Shown here piece by piece: positions 26,374 to 35,703 of a DNA stretch of 64,000 nucleotides. How positions within the stretch are numbered: position 1 is the stretch's first letter; each line of letters begins with the position of its first letter. The translations under genes were made by a program, and so were the position numbers. Below the pieces are notes generated by a model. The model was not told the origin of the DNA. It worked only from the letters and a program-made list of their open reading frames with translations, and ran no database searches. The stretch is from contig JBBIHB010000007.1 of assembly GCA_037447215.1 (NCBI GenBank), forward strand, positions 1-64,000, given 5' to 3'. The DNA is from UBA1413 sp037447215 (GTDB taxonomy: Bacteria > Bacteroidota > Bacteroidia > Bacteroidales > Prolixibacteraceae).

Positions 26374-27711
26374 ATGGAACAACCGCTGATATCAAAAGAG
26401 ATTGTTGCACAGGAGATAGCTAACCTCAGGATTGCTGATGCAGGCCGGGCAACCATACGCGAAATTGTGGCGCTTGTAAATGCTGTTGAGTCTCGTACTG
26501 GCTTTAAATATATCCGGATGGAAATGGGTGTACCTGGACTTCCTCCGTCAGCAATTGGGATGCAGGCCGAAATTGAAGCCCTTCAGCGTGGCGTTGCTTC
26601 AATTTACCCCATGGTTGATGGTGTGAAAGAGTTGAAACAGGAAGCTTCTAGGTTTGTTAAAACATTTATGGATATCGAAGTGTCGCCACGGGGGTGTGTT
26701 CCCACGGTGGGGGTGATGCAGGCAAGCTACACCGCTTTTATGGCTGCCGGCAATGCCGATTCCTGGAAAGACACCATCCTTTTTATCGACCCGGGATTCC
26801 CGGTTCAGAAACAGCAGTTGATGGTTATGGGGATGAAATTCGCCACATTTGATGTATTCAACTTCAGGGGTGAAAAATTGCGCAGCAAACTGGAAGAATT
26901 TCTTTCGAAAGGAAATATCTGCGCTGTAGTCTATTCCAATCCGAATAACCCTACCTGGATATGTTTCACCGAAGAGGAACTTCAGATAATTGGTGAGTTG
27001 ACAAACAAGTACGATGTTGTTGCAATGGAGGACCTGGCCTATTTCGGAATGGATTTCAGGAAAGATTTATACTCACCCGGTAAACCTCCCTATCAGCCAA
27101 CCGTTGCCAAATACACCGATAACTATATCCTGCTTATATCAAGCTCCAAAATATTTTCGTATGCCGGCCAACGGTGTGCGGTTATGTGTATATCCGACAA
27201 ACTTTTCGACAGGGAATACCCCAATCTGCCTGAACGGCTGCAATGCACCACTTTCGGGAATGCTGTTGTTATGCGCATTCTGTATGCACTTACATCGGGG
27301 GTTTCGCATTCGGCACAGTATGCCCTGGCAGCTATGTTTAAAGCCGCTTCCGACGGGAAATTCAATTTTATTGAAGAGGTTAAAGAATATGGGGAAAAGG
27401 CTGCCATAATGAAAAAACTCTTTATCGATAACGGTTTTTATATTGTGTATGACCAGGATTTGGGCGAACCTTTGGCCGATGGGTTTTATTTTACAATAGG
27501 CTATCCAGGAATGACCGGCCCTGAACTGGTGAAAAACCTGATCTATTTCGGGATCAGTGCTATTGCACTTTCCAATACAGGAAGCGAAAGGGAAGGTATA
27601 AGGGCTTGTGTTTCACATGTTCAGCGAAGCCAGTTTGGAGACCTTGAGCAGCGACTGCGTTTGTTCCATGCCAATTTTGGCGAAATTATTTATGATGACT
27701 CGAAAAATTAA
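26374..27711 (+). CDS. PLP-dependent aminotransferase, class I/II
   Basis: A 445-aa fold-type I aminotransferase. Key sites: the substrate or PLP contact VYSNPNNPTWICF (Asn-Pro-x-Asn-Pro-Thr), EDLAYFGMD (Asp/Tyr pair to the pyridine ring) and the Schiff-base lysine in SSSKIFSYAGQR. It begins a run of five genes with small gaps (19, 28, 4 and 12 nt after it) that ends with the 2-oxoacid:ferredoxin oxidoreductase subunits, so it probably makes the 2-oxoacid for that enzyme from an amino acid. The amino acid (aromatic, branched or other) is not determined. Confidence 0.87.
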   Translation: MEQPLISKEIVAQEIANLRIADAGRATIREIVALVNAVESRTGFKYIRMEMGVPGLPPSAIGMQAEIEALQRGVASIYPMVDGVKELKQEASRFVKTFMDIEVSPRGCVPTVGVMQASYTAFMAAGNADSWKDTILFIDPGFPVQKQQLMVMGMKFATFDVFNFRGEKLRSKLEEFLSKGNICAVVYSNPNNPTWICFTEEELQIIGELTNKYDVVAMEDLAYFGMDFRKDLYSPGKPPYQPTVAKYTDNYILLISSSKIFSYAGQRCAVMCISDKLFDREYPNLPERLQCTTFGNAVVMRILYALTSGVSHSAQYALAAMFKAASDGKFNFIEEVKEYGEKAAIMKKLFIDNGFYIVYDQDLGEPLADGFYFTIGYPGMTGPELVKNLIYFGISAIALSNTGSEREGIRACVSHVQRSQFGDLEQRLRLFHANFGEIIYDDSKN

Positions 27712-27730
27712 AATTTAATATTTGATAGAT

Positions 27731-27955
27731 ATGGCAAAAGTCAGAGGTGCTGTGGTGGTCGAAAAAGAGGGTTGCAAAGGTTGCGGCCTTTGTGTCGAAG
27801 CCTGTCCTCAAAGTGTTCTGGCCCTTAATAAGGAAGTGAACAGCCGTGGTTACCACTACTCGTACATGAAAAATCCGGAGGCATGTATCGGTTGTTCCAA
27901 TTGTGGGATGGTTTGTCCCGATACATGTATTACCATTTACCGGGTAAAAATTTAG
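27731..27955 (+). CDS. korD: 2-oxoacid:ferredoxin oxidoreductase delta subunit (2[4Fe-4S] ferredoxin)
   Basis: A 74-aa iron-sulfur subunit that moves electrons out of the oxidoreductase. It has two complete CxxCxxCxxxCP clusters: CKGCGLCVEACPQSV and CIGCSNCGMVCPDTC. The ATG at 27731 is preferred to an in-frame TTG at 27722. It sits 19 nt after the aminotransferase gene and 28 nt before the alpha subunit gene, the common delta-alpha-beta-gamma order. Confidence 0.92.
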   Translation: MAKVRGAVVVEKEGCKGCGLCVEACPQSVLALNKEVNSRGYHYSYMKNPEACIGCSNCGMVCPDTCITIYRVKI

Positions 27956-27983
27956 GTTTAAATCAGGAAAAATCGGGAAAGAA

Positions 27984-29078
27984 ATGGGTGAACTCAGATT
28001 AATGAAAGGTAATGAGGTGTTGGCCGAAGCAGCGGTCCGCTGTGGTTGCGACGGATATTTCGGCTATCCGATCACCCCTCAGTCGGAGGTAATGGAAACC
28101 CTGATGGAACTCGCCCCCTGGGAAACTACGGGCATGGTGGTACTTCAGGCAGAAAGTGAAATTGCATCGATAAATATGGTTTATGGTGCTGCCGCAACGG
28201 GGAAAAAAGTAATGACTTCATCGTCGAGTCCGGGTATAAGCTTGATGATGGAAGGGATTTCCTACATTGCAGGCGCCGAATTGCCTTGCCTGGTGGTGAA
28301 CGTACAAAGAGGAGGACCTGGTCTGGGGACCATTCAGCCTTCGCAGGCCGATTATAACCAGGCTGTAAAAGGGGGTGGCCATGGCGACTATCGCATTATC
28401 ACACTTGCCCCTTCATCGGTGCAGGAAATGCATGATTTCGTCGGGCTGGCCTTTAACCTGGCATTCAAATACCGCAATCCGGTTATGATATTGACCGATG
28501 GGGCGCTGGGGCAAATGATGGAGAAAGTGGAACTGGCCGATTTCAAACCCCGTTGGACCAACGATGAGATTCAACAGATAAGCGGCTCATGGGCAACCAC
28601 AGGGAAAACTGCCCATCGCGAAAAAAATGTTGTTACCTCGCTGGAGATGGATCCTGGCAAGATGGAACAGAATAACCTGCGCTTTCAGAAAAAATTCAAA
28701 GCCATCGAAGAAAATGAGTTGCGCTACGAGACTATTTTGTGTGAAGATGCCGAATATGTACTGGTTGCATTTGGCACTTCGTCGAGAATTTGTCAGAAAG
28801 CCATAGAATTGGGCCGGGCAAAAGGTATAAAAGTCGGCTTGTTGCGACCGATTACCCTTTGGCCATTCCCTTCAGGAGCAATTGAGGAAATGACCTGTAA
28901 AGTCAAAGGATTTTTGTCGGTCGAGATGAGTTCCGGCCAAATGGTTGACGATGTGAAACTGGCTGTCTTTAAAGCAGGTTACAAAGTGCCTGTTGAGTAT
29001 TTCGGAAGGATGGGGGGTATTCTCCCCTCACCCGACGAAGTAATCCATGCTTTGGAAAGTAAATTGATAAATCGCTGA
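27984..29078 (+). CDS. korA: 2-oxoacid:ferredoxin oxidoreductase alpha subunit (VorB/KorA)
   Basis: A 364-aa subunit with the pyruvate:ferredoxin oxidoreductase N-terminal pyrimidine-binding domain (GYFGYPITPQSEVMETLME, with LQAESEIASINMVYGAAATGKK) and domain II (about residues 235-355; EYVLVAFGTSSRICQKAI). This is the separate-subunit type found for 2-oxoglutarate or branched-chain 2-oxoacid oxidoreductases, not the fused pyruvate enzyme. Four nt precede the beta-subunit gene. The alternative name is VorB (3-methyl-2-oxobutanoate dehydrogenase subunit B); substrate must be tested. Confidence 0.9.
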   Translation: MGELRLMKGNEVLAEAAVRCGCDGYFGYPITPQSEVMETLMELAPWETTGMVVLQAESEIASINMVYGAAATGKKVMTSSSSPGISLMMEGISYIAGAELPCLVVNVQRGGPGLGTIQPSQADYNQAVKGGGHGDYRIITLAPSSVQEMHDFVGLAFNLAFKYRNPVMILTDGALGQMMEKVELADFKPRWTNDEIQQISGSWATTGKTAHREKNVVTSLEMDPGKMEQNNLRFQKKFKAIEENELRYETILCEDAEYVLVAFGTSSRICQKAIELGRAKGIKVGLLRPITLWPFPSGAIEEMTCKVKGFLSVEMSSGQMVDDVKLAVFKAGYKVPVEYFGRMGGILPSPDEVIHALESKLINR

Positions 29079-29082
29079 AATT

Positions 29083-29871
29083 ATGGATATTAATGATATT
29101 ATTAAACCCGAAAACCTGATTTACGACAAATCAAAACTTCAGGTCGATACCATTATGCATTACTGTCCGGGTTGTACCCACGGTGTGGTGCATAAAATCC
29201 TGGCCGAAGTGATTGATGAATTAGGCATTCAGGATCGAACCATTGGGGTTTCCCCGGTGGGTTGCGCGGTATTTGCCTATAACTACATCGATATTGACTG
29301 GCAGCAGGCGGCGCATGGCCGTGCTCCTGCAGTAGCTACCGGAATTGTACGCACCAACCCCGACAAGATTGTTTTTACCTATCAGGGCGATGGCGACCTG
29401 GCTTCGATCGGCGCAGCCGAAATACTTCATGCCTGTAACAGGGGTGAAAATATGGTAGTAATTTTTATAAATAATGCGATTTATGGAATGACCGGCGGAC
29501 AAATGGCGCCCACAACATTGGTTGGCCAGCGCACCTCAACTTCGCCCAGCGGCCGTAACATTGAACTGAACGGGCATCCACTGAAAATCACCGAAATGAT
29601 TGCAACATTGCCGGGTGTCCACTATGTTTCGCGCCAGAGTGCGCACACTGCGGCAACGGTCCGTAAATGCAAGAAAGCCCTCCGTAAAGCCTTCGAAAAT
29701 GTTATGGACAAAAAGGGGACTTCATTTGTCGAGGTGGTGTCGTCTTGTAATTCGGGTTGGAAGATGACCCCAGTGGGGGCAAATGCCTGGATGGAAGAGA
29801 ATATGTTCCCTGTTTATGTTCCAGGCGAATTGAAAGACTGCGATAAAGGAACACCAACTGTAAATAATTAA
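29083..29871 (+). CDS. korB: 2-oxoacid:ferredoxin oxidoreductase beta subunit (TPP-binding)
   Basis: A 262-aa thiamine-diphosphate-binding subunit. CPGCTHGVVHKIL near the N-terminus is the proximal cluster/substrate region; the TPP motif is GDGDLASIG followed by INNAIYGMTGGQMAPTT, with the Mg-binding Asn. It starts 4 nt after the alpha subunit and ends 12 nt before gamma, so the subunits are made together. It forms the active site for oxidative decarboxylation of 2-oxoacids to acyl-CoA with reduced ferredoxin. Confidence 0.92.
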   Translation: MDINDIIKPENLIYDKSKLQVDTIMHYCPGCTHGVVHKILAEVIDELGIQDRTIGVSPVGCAVFAYNYIDIDWQQAAHGRAPAVATGIVRTNPDKIVFTYQGDGDLASIGAAEILHACNRGENMVVIFINNAIYGMTGGQMAPTTLVGQRTSTSPSGRNIELNGHPLKITEMIATLPGVHYVSRQSAHTAATVRKCKKALRKAFENVMDKKGTSFVEVVSSCNSGWKMTPVGANAWMEENMFPVYVPGELKDCDKGTPTVNN

Positions 29872-29883
29872 CCTGATATCATT

Positions 29884-30429
29884 ATGACAGAAGAATTGAT
29901 CATTGCGGGTTTCGGAGGACAGGGGGTCCTTTCAATGGGTAAAATACTGGCCTATTCAGGAATCATGGATAACAAGGAAGTAACCTGGTTCCCGTCGTAT
30001 GGCCCCGAAATGAGGGGTGGAACGGCCAACGTAACGGTTATTGTCAGCGACCACCGGATCAGTTCTCCGGTATTGTCGCAATACGATACGGCCATCATCC
30101 TCAATCAGCAGTCAATGGATAAGTTTGAGAAAAAAGTGAAACCAGGTGGTGTCCTGTTGTATGATCCGAATGGGATTATCCACCCTCCGGCACGAACCGA
30201 TATTGAGGTTTATAAGGTTGAAGGAACAGTTACCGCAGTCGAAATGGGAAACCCCCGTGTTTTCAATATGATTATAGTGGGTGGTTATCTGAAAGTGAGG
30301 CCAATTGTGAGCCTCGATAATGTGCAGAAAGGACTTGAAAAGTCGCTGCCCGCCCGTTACCATAACCTGATCCCGTTAAACATTGAAGCCATAAAAAAAG
30401 GCCTGGAGATTGTTGAAAGGGTTAATTGA
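29884..30429 (+). CDS. korC: 2-oxoacid:ferredoxin oxidoreductase gamma subunit
   Basis: A 181-aa subunit of the 2-oxoacid oxidoreductase. It opens with the family motif GFGGQGVLSMGKILAYSGI and has TWFPSYGPEMRGGTANVTVIVSD, the typical CoA-side motif, then VGGYLKVRPIVSLDNV. It is the last gene of the operon, 12 nt after the beta subunit, and the next gene (yicC) has its own promoter-like sequence in a 53-nt gap. Confidence 0.92.
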   Translation: MTEELIIAGFGGQGVLSMGKILAYSGIMDNKEVTWFPSYGPEMRGGTANVTVIVSDHRISSPVLSQYDTAIILNQQSMDKFEKKVKPGGVLLYDPNGIIHPPARTDIEVYKVEGTVTAVEMGNPRVFNMIIVGGYLKVRPIVSLDNVQKGLEKSLPARYHNLIPLNIEAIKKGLEIVERVN

Positions 30430-30436
30430 TTAATTC

Positions 30437-30466
30437 TTTGGAGTTGACTTAAGTTTTTTACTTTTA
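30437..30466 (+). promoter_or_regulatory. Candidate promoter of yicC-gmk-nadD
   Basis: TTTG (30437-30440) and TACTTTTA (30459-30466) are separated by 18 nt, close to the Bacteroidota -33 TTTG / -7 TAnnTTTG pattern apart from the final A. The yicC ATG follows 16 nt later. Confidence 0.4.
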
Positions 30467-30482
30467 CCGGAAATTAGGCACC

Positions 30483-31358
30483 ATGATAAAATCAATGACC
30501 GGGTATGGAAAAGCCGAATTTGAAATCAACAACAAAAAGGTTTCCATCGAAATTAAATCGCTCAATAGCAAGCAAGCCGATATCAGCACCCGGATTCCAC
30601 AGTTATACCGAGAAAAGGAGATCGACATCAGACGCGAACTTACCGACCGGTTGGTACGCGGAAAAATCGATTTCACCATTTATGTTGAAAGCCTTGGCGA
30701 CTCAGGGAGTGCTGTGATTAATGAGGGAGTTGTAAAGACCTATTTTTCGGCTTTAAGCAATATCAGCACTGACCTGGAACTTCCGGTAAATGAAAGGCTT
30801 TTGCAAATAGTAATGCGGCTGCCCGATACGGTGAAAATGCAATACGACCAGCTCGACGAAACGGAGTGGGAGAGTTTGCTGAAACATATGCGGATAGCAT
30901 TGGCACAGGTTGAAAACTTCCGCATCCAGGAAGGAAAATCGATTGAAGCGGACTTAATTGCCAACCTTGAGCAAGTCCTGAAATTACAGGACGAAATAGA
31001 GCCTTTCGAAAACCAAAGGATCGAAAATGTAAAAACCCGGCTTACCGAAGCCCTTTCAAAGTTGCAGCTCAACGGGAATGTAAATCCGGAGCGGTTCGAA
31101 CAGGAATTGATTTTTTATCTTGAGCGCCTCGATTTTAATGAGGAAAAAGTGCGCCTCAAAAACCACTGCAGCTATTTTCTCGAAACCATGAAAGAGGGCG
31201 ATGCCAATGGAAAGAAGCTTTCGTTTATTGCCCAGGAAATTGGCCGTGAAGTGAACACACTGGGATCAAAAGCAAACGAGAGCAATATTCAACGCATTGT
31301 GGTTCAAATGAAAGATGCACTGGAAAAGATAAAGGAGCAGGTTTTGAATGTGCTCTGA
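30483..31358 (+). CDS. yicC: YicC family endoribonuclease
   Basis: A 291-aa protein that begins MIKSMTGYGKAEFE, the strict YicC N-terminal motif, and continues with SKQADISTRIPQLYREKEIDI and FDVRRGKI-like text (LVRGKIDFTIYVE). The C-terminal DUF1732 part ends in GREVNTLGSKANESNIQRIVVQMKDALEKIKEQ, here quoted as GREVNTLGSKA and VVQMKDALEKIKEQVLN. The E. coli homologue is an endoribonuclease that helps decay of a small RNA. The order yicC-gmk-nadD is common in Bacteroidota. Confidence 0.93.
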   Translation: MIKSMTGYGKAEFEINNKKVSIEIKSLNSKQADISTRIPQLYREKEIDIRRELTDRLVRGKIDFTIYVESLGDSGSAVINEGVVKTYFSALSNISTDLELPVNERLLQIVMRLPDTVKMQYDQLDETEWESLLKHMRIALAQVENFRIQEGKSIEADLIANLEQVLKLQDEIEPFENQRIENVKTRLTEALSKLQLNGNVNPERFEQELIFYLERLDFNEEKVRLKNHCSYFLETMKEGDANGKKLSFIAQEIGREVNTLGSKANESNIQRIVVQMKDALEKIKEQVLNVL

Positions 31359-31457
31359 AAATTTCAGGTTTCAGGTTTGAAGTTAATCCAAATTCCAAAA
31401 TCACCGAATCATAATATCATACCCGTTTTAATCGGGTCGGAATAACAGAATTGCAGA

Positions 31458-32033
31458 ATGACAGAATTACGAAAAAAACTCATCATTGTTTCGGCGCCAT
31501 CAGGGGCTGGTAAAACCACAATAGTCAGGCACCTGCTTTCTCTTTCATTGCCTTTGTCGTTTTCAGTATCGGCTACAAGCCGGGCACCTCGTCCGGGCGA
31601 AGTGCATCGCCGCGATTATTATTTCATGGGGTCCAATGAATTCAGGCAGAAAATTGAGAAAGGTGAGTTCCTCGAATGGGAAGAGGTTTACCCAGGAACT
31701 TGTTATGGTACTTTGAAAAGCGAAGTCGAACGGATATGGAACGAAGGAAATAGCGTTGTGTTTGATGTTGATGTTATAGGTGGGCTAAATATCAAGAAAC
31801 TATACAAAGAAATTGCATTGGCCATTTTTGTGCAACCTCCTTCCGTTGAAACCCTTCGCCAGCGATTACGCAACCGGTCAACCGAAAGTGAAGACAAAAT
31901 AGCGACCCGCATTGCCAAAGCAGAATATGAACTCAGCTATGCACACGAATTTGATGTCATTCTTATCAACGATATTCTTGAAAAAGCCCTCGCAGAAGCC
32001 GAAACAATCGTGAAAAAATTTCTTGATACCTAA
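31458..32033 (+). CDS. gmk: Guanylate kinase
   Basis: Phosphorylates GMP to GDP. The 191-aa product has the P-loop IVSAPSGAGKTTIVRHLL at the N-terminus, the GMP-binding SVSATSRAPRPGEVHRRDYYF, then EFLEWEEVYPGTCYGTLKSEV and DVDVIGGLNIKKLY. Length and all motifs are typical. A 99-nt gap after yicC contains a small hairpin (ACCCG 31421-31425 with CGGGT 31433-31437); nadD follows after 138 nt. Confidence 0.95.
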   Translation: MTELRKKLIIVSAPSGAGKTTIVRHLLSLSLPLSFSVSATSRAPRPGEVHRRDYYFMGSNEFRQKIEKGEFLEWEEVYPGTCYGTLKSEVERIWNEGNSVVFDVDVIGGLNIKKLYKEIALAIFVQPPSVETLRQRLRNRSTESEDKIATRIAKAEYELSYAHEFDVILINDILEKALAEAETIVKKFLDT

Positions 32034-32171
32034 TTTACTGATACAAATCACTTTTCATTATTCCCAGATTCAGGTTTTTCTTTATATTTTTGAAGAAATT
32101 AGGTGTATGCATATGACTTTCATGTATTCATTTGTAATAAATGAATTATGTCGTTTCATTTTATTAATTGA

Positions 32172-32801
32172 ATGAAGGAAGTAATGACCGGCCTGCTCAA
32201 TATATTATTGCCACCCGGAAAGTTCAGCCTGAAAATCGGGTTATACTTCGGATCGTTTAATCCGGTGCATATCGGTCACATGGCCATTGCCAACTACCTG
32301 GTTGAATATGCTGGAATTGATCAACTCTGGTTTGTGGTTTCGCCCCACAACCCGCACAAGAAAAAGGATAACCTTCTGAACGATTACGACCGGCTCGAAA
32401 TGATGCACCTGGCTTTGGGTGACGACCCCCGTTTCAGGGTGAGTGATATAGAATTCAGGTTGCCCAAACCCTCTTATACCATCGATACTCTGACGCATAT
32501 CGCCGAAAAATATCCCACACATAAATTTTCTGTTATAATGGGTTCTGATAACCTTCAGAATTTCCATAAATGGAAAAATTATGAAGCTATACACCAGAAT
32601 TATGGAATAATAGTCTATCCCAGGCCCGGGTTCGACCGCGCTTCCTCAAATTGCAGAAATATTACCATTGTTGATGCTCCATTGATGGAAATATCATCCA
32701 CCATGATCAGGGAAGCTTTGCACGAACGCAGGGATATGAGGCATTTTTTGCCGCCAAAGGTTTGGAAATATATTGATAAGATGGGTTTTTACAGAGATTA
32801 G
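32172..32801 (+). CDS. nadD: Nicotinate-nucleotide adenylyltransferase
   Basis: Transfers AMP to nicotinate mononucleotide in NAD synthesis. The 209-aa product has KIGLYFGSFNPVHIGHM (nucleotidyltransferase GxFNPxHxGH motif), VSPHNPHKKK, FSVIMGSDNLQNFHKWKNY, and the C-terminal ISSTMIREALHERRDMRHFLP (ISST/S-x-x-R). The family usually begins at the KIGLYF strand; here about 20 residues precede it. No better start codon lies near KIGL; an ATG at 32184 is an alternative to 32172. Last gene of yicC-gmk-nadD. Confidence 0.94.
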   Translation: MKEVMTGLLNILLPPGKFSLKIGLYFGSFNPVHIGHMAIANYLVEYAGIDQLWFVVSPHNPHKKKDNLLNDYDRLEMMHLALGDDPRFRVSDIEFRLPKPSYTIDTLTHIAEKYPTHKFSVIMGSDNLQNFHKWKNYEAIHQNYGIIVYPRPGFDRASSNCRNITIVDAPLMEISSTMIREALHERRDMRHFLPPKVWKYIDKMGFYRD

Positions 32802-32843
32802 CCTGGAAATAAAACTTTGAACTTATATCAAAACCATAAAGCT

Positions 32844-34385
32844 ATGAAGTATAATATCAGCGAATTTCTTAACGAGTTGGAGATCGGGCCCATTAATCCC
32901 GGAATATGCACGGGCACAAAATGGCACATCGCCGAAGGTGATCTGCTTTCATCCTATTCACCCGCCGATGGGATGGAAATTGCCCGGATCAGGCAGGCAA
33001 CTGCCGACGATTACAACAATGTGGTACTGATTGCCCAGGCAGCATTTTCGGAATGGCGGAAAAAACCCGCTCCTTTACGGGGTGAAATTGTGCGGCAGAT
33101 TGGACTGGAACTCCGGAAATTCAAAGAGCCATTGGCAAAACTGGTTTCTTACGAGATGGGTAAAATATACCAGGAAGGGCTCGGTGAAGTACAGGAAATG
33201 ATCGATATCTGCGACTTTGCTGTGGGTCAGAGCCGCCAGTTATATGGTTTTACCATGCACAGCGAAAGGCCTGGGCACCGTATGTACGACCAATATCATC
33301 CATTGGGAATAGTAGGTGTGGTATCGGCATTTAATTTTCCGGTTGCCGTTTGGGGCTGGAATGCCATGATTGCCCTTGTAGCCGGCGATGTGGTGCTGTG
33401 GAAACCTTCGTCGAAGGTGCTTCTGTGTGCCGTGGCCACACACAAAATAGTGGCCAAAGTACTCGAGCGAAACCATGTTCCCGAAGGTGTACTGAATCTG
33501 GTGGCTACCAGTTCCAAATATCTGGGCGATGATATGTTCTCCGATAAAAGAATACCACTGATCTCTTTTACCGGTTCAACCCATATCGGGAAAAAAGTTG
33601 GCCGAATGGTTGGTGAGCGTTTAGGGAAGACTATCCTTGAACTGGGCGGGAACAATGCCATCATTGTGACCCAGCAGGCAAACCTCGAAATGGCTATTAG
33701 GGCAATAATTTTTGGTGCGGTGGGAACATCGGGTCAACGGTGCACCTCAACCCGAAGGATAATTGTACACGAATCATTGTACGACGAACTGAAAAATCGA
33801 TTGATAACTGCTTACAAAAGCCTCAAAACAGGACACCCCCTTGATCCTGTCAACCATGTTGGGCCGCTTATCGACAAAGGGGCTAAACAAACTTTTCTGA
33901 AAGCCATTGCGCAACTTGAGGCCGAGGGCGGAACCATTCTTTACGGTGGGGATGAATTATCGGGCAAAGGTTATGAATCGGGGTGTTATGTAACGCCAGC
34001 GATTGCCGAAGCACAAAACCATTACCGGATTGTTCAGGACGAAACCTTTGCGCCTCTACTCTATCTCATTAAATACAAAACGCTTGATGAGGCCATTGAT
34101 GTTCAAAATAGTGTGCCACAAGGTTTATCATCGGCTATGTTTACCACCAACCTGATCGAAGCCGAACAATTTTTATCAGCCGAAGGTTCCGATTGTGGTA
34201 TTGCCAATATCAATATAGGCACTTCGGGAGCCGAAATCGGCGGAGCTTTTGGGGGTGAAAAAGAAACAGGCGGTGGCCGAGAGTCGGGTTCCGATGCCTG
34301 GAAAGCATATATGCGCCGGCAAACCAATACCATAAATTTTAGCTCCGAACTGCCGCTTGCACAAGGAATTGAATTTAATATATAA
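32844..34385 (+). CDS. Aldehyde dehydrogenase, ALDH7 (aminoadipate-semialdehyde dehydrogenase) type
   Basis: NAD-dependent aldehyde dehydrogenase of 513 aa from the ATG at 32844 (an in-frame TTG at 32817 is less likely). Motifs: GVVSAFNFPVAVWGWNAMIA, FTGSTHIGKKVGRMV, the general base ILELGGNNAIIV and the catalytic Cys in GTSGQRCTSTRRIIVHE, with GGEKETGGGRESGSDAWKAY at the end. GQRCTSTRR and NFPVAVWGWN are hallmarks of antiquitin-like ALDH7, which oxidises 2-aminoadipate semialdehyde. Two saccharopine dehydrogenase genes follow (11 nt and about 90 nt gaps), completing lysine breakdown to 2-aminoadipate. Confidence 0.9.
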   Translation: MKYNISEFLNELEIGPINPGICTGTKWHIAEGDLLSSYSPADGMEIARIRQATADDYNNVVLIAQAAFSEWRKKPAPLRGEIVRQIGLELRKFKEPLAKLVSYEMGKIYQEGLGEVQEMIDICDFAVGQSRQLYGFTMHSERPGHRMYDQYHPLGIVGVVSAFNFPVAVWGWNAMIALVAGDVVLWKPSSKVLLCAVATHKIVAKVLERNHVPEGVLNLVATSSKYLGDDMFSDKRIPLISFTGSTHIGKKVGRMVGERLGKTILELGGNNAIIVTQQANLEMAIRAIIFGAVGTSGQRCTSTRRIIVHESLYDELKNRLITAYKSLKTGHPLDPVNHVGPLIDKGAKQTFLKAIAQLEAEGGTILYGGDELSGKGYESGCYVTPAIAEAQNHYRIVQDETFAPLLYLIKYKTLDEAIDVQNSVPQGLSSAMFTTNLIEAEQFLSAEGSDCGIANINIGTSGAEIGGAFGGEKETGGGRESGSDAWKAYMRRQTNTINFSSELPLAQGIEFNI

Positions 34386-34396
34386 TTAAGGTTTTT

Positions 34397-35611
34397 ATGC
34401 GGATAGGAATAATCAGGGAAGGAAAATCCCCTCCTGATAAACGCGTTCCGTTTACACCGGAACAATGCAGGTTTATTAAAGAAAATTTGCCCGGCCTGGA
34501 AGTGGTGGTCCAGCCTTCGCTAATCCGGTGTTTCAGGGATGAAGAATACATCGCCCAAGGCATTGACGTTCGTGAGGATTTATCGGACTGCGATGTACTG
34601 ATGGGAATTAAAGAGGTACCGGTTGCTGAACTTTTGACGGAGAAAATCTATTTCTTCTTTTCGCATACCATCAAAAAACAGCCAAACAACAGAAAACTTC
34701 TGCAGGAAATTATCAGGCGAAAAATACAACTGGTAGATTACGAAGTTCTTACCGATAAATATGGAATGCGTATCATTGGTTTTGGACGGTATGCCGGCCT
34801 AGTGGGGGCGTATAATGGGTTCAGGGCATACGGGCATAGAAATAGCCTGTTCGAACTGAAGCCAGCCTGGATGTGTCATGACCTGGATGAAATGATCCTT
34901 GAAATCAGGCAGGTTGAACTGCCAGCAATCAGGATCGCAGTAACCGGTGGCGGGAGGGTAGCCGCTGGGGTGCTTGAGCTGCTTGACGTACTCTCAATCC
35001 GTAGGCTTGATGTGGATGAATATCTTTTTGGATTTGACTTCGACGGGCCTGTATATGTTCAGCTAAATCCGGGTGACTATAACCGTCACAGGCTTGGACT
35101 GCCTTTCGATCTTTTGCATTTTTATAATCATCCGGCTGACTATGTAGGGACTTTCAAAAAATATCTGCCCCTCACCGACATGCTGCTTGGTGCTGCTTAC
35201 TGGGACCCAAAAGCCCCTGTACTGTTTAAACTTGACGACACAAAGAACGAAAATTTCAGAATTTCGGTTATTGCTGATATTACCTGTGATATCGACGGGT
35301 CGATACCAACTACCCGCAGGGCTTCCACCATTGATGATCCATTTTATGATTTTGACATTTCAACAATGCAATTAAAGGCACCATTCAGCAGTAAAAACCA
35401 TATTTCGGTAATGGCCGTGGATAACCTTCCCTGCGAATTGCCTAAAGATGCATCTTATGACTTTGGAAAGAATTTAATATCTAAAGTTTTGCCTTTTCTT
35501 TCAGGATATGATCCCGATCAGATATTCGAACGGGCATCGATTACCAAAAATGGCAAACTTACCGACAGGTTTGAATATCTGAAAGATTACGTGGAGGGAG
35601 ATGATTTTTAA
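34397..35611 (+). CDS. Saccharopine dehydrogenase, lysine-forming / lysine-2-oxoglutarate reductase type (AlaDh/PNT fold)
   Basis: A 404-aa protein with the alanine-dehydrogenase/transhydrogenase N-terminal fold: MRIGIIREGKSPPDKRVPFTP, then DVLMGIKEVPVAELL and YFFFSHTIKKQPNNRKLL, which is the LYS1/LKR-type substrate region; the Rossmann part has IRIAVTGGGRVAAGVLELL. It should condense lysine with 2-oxoglutarate to saccharopine when run in the catabolic direction. The ATG at 34397 is 11 nt after the aldehyde dehydrogenase stop, and the partner SDH gene follows 71 nt later. Direction of the pathway is inferred from the aldehyde dehydrogenase. Confidence 0.85.
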   Translation: MRIGIIREGKSPPDKRVPFTPEQCRFIKENLPGLEVVVQPSLIRCFRDEEYIAQGIDVREDLSDCDVLMGIKEVPVAELLTEKIYFFFSHTIKKQPNNRKLLQEIIRRKIQLVDYEVLTDKYGMRIIGFGRYAGLVGAYNGFRAYGHRNSLFELKPAWMCHDLDEMILEIRQVELPAIRIAVTGGGRVAAGVLELLDVLSIRRLDVDEYLFGFDFDGPVYVQLNPGDYNRHRLGLPFDLLHFYNHPADYVGTFKKYLPLTDMLLGAAYWDPKAPVLFKLDDTKNENFRISVIADITCDIDGSIPTTRRASTIDDPFYDFDISTMQLKAPFSSKNHISVMAVDNLPCELPKDASYDFGKNLISKVLPFLSGYDPDQIFERASITKNGKLTDRFEYLKDYVEGDDF

Positions 35612-35703
35612 CATGATTTACGAATTACAAATAACGATCAGGCACATAGGGGCAATTTAACAGGGGTTACGATTTACCAGATATGATAAACCAAATGGGA
35701 TAC

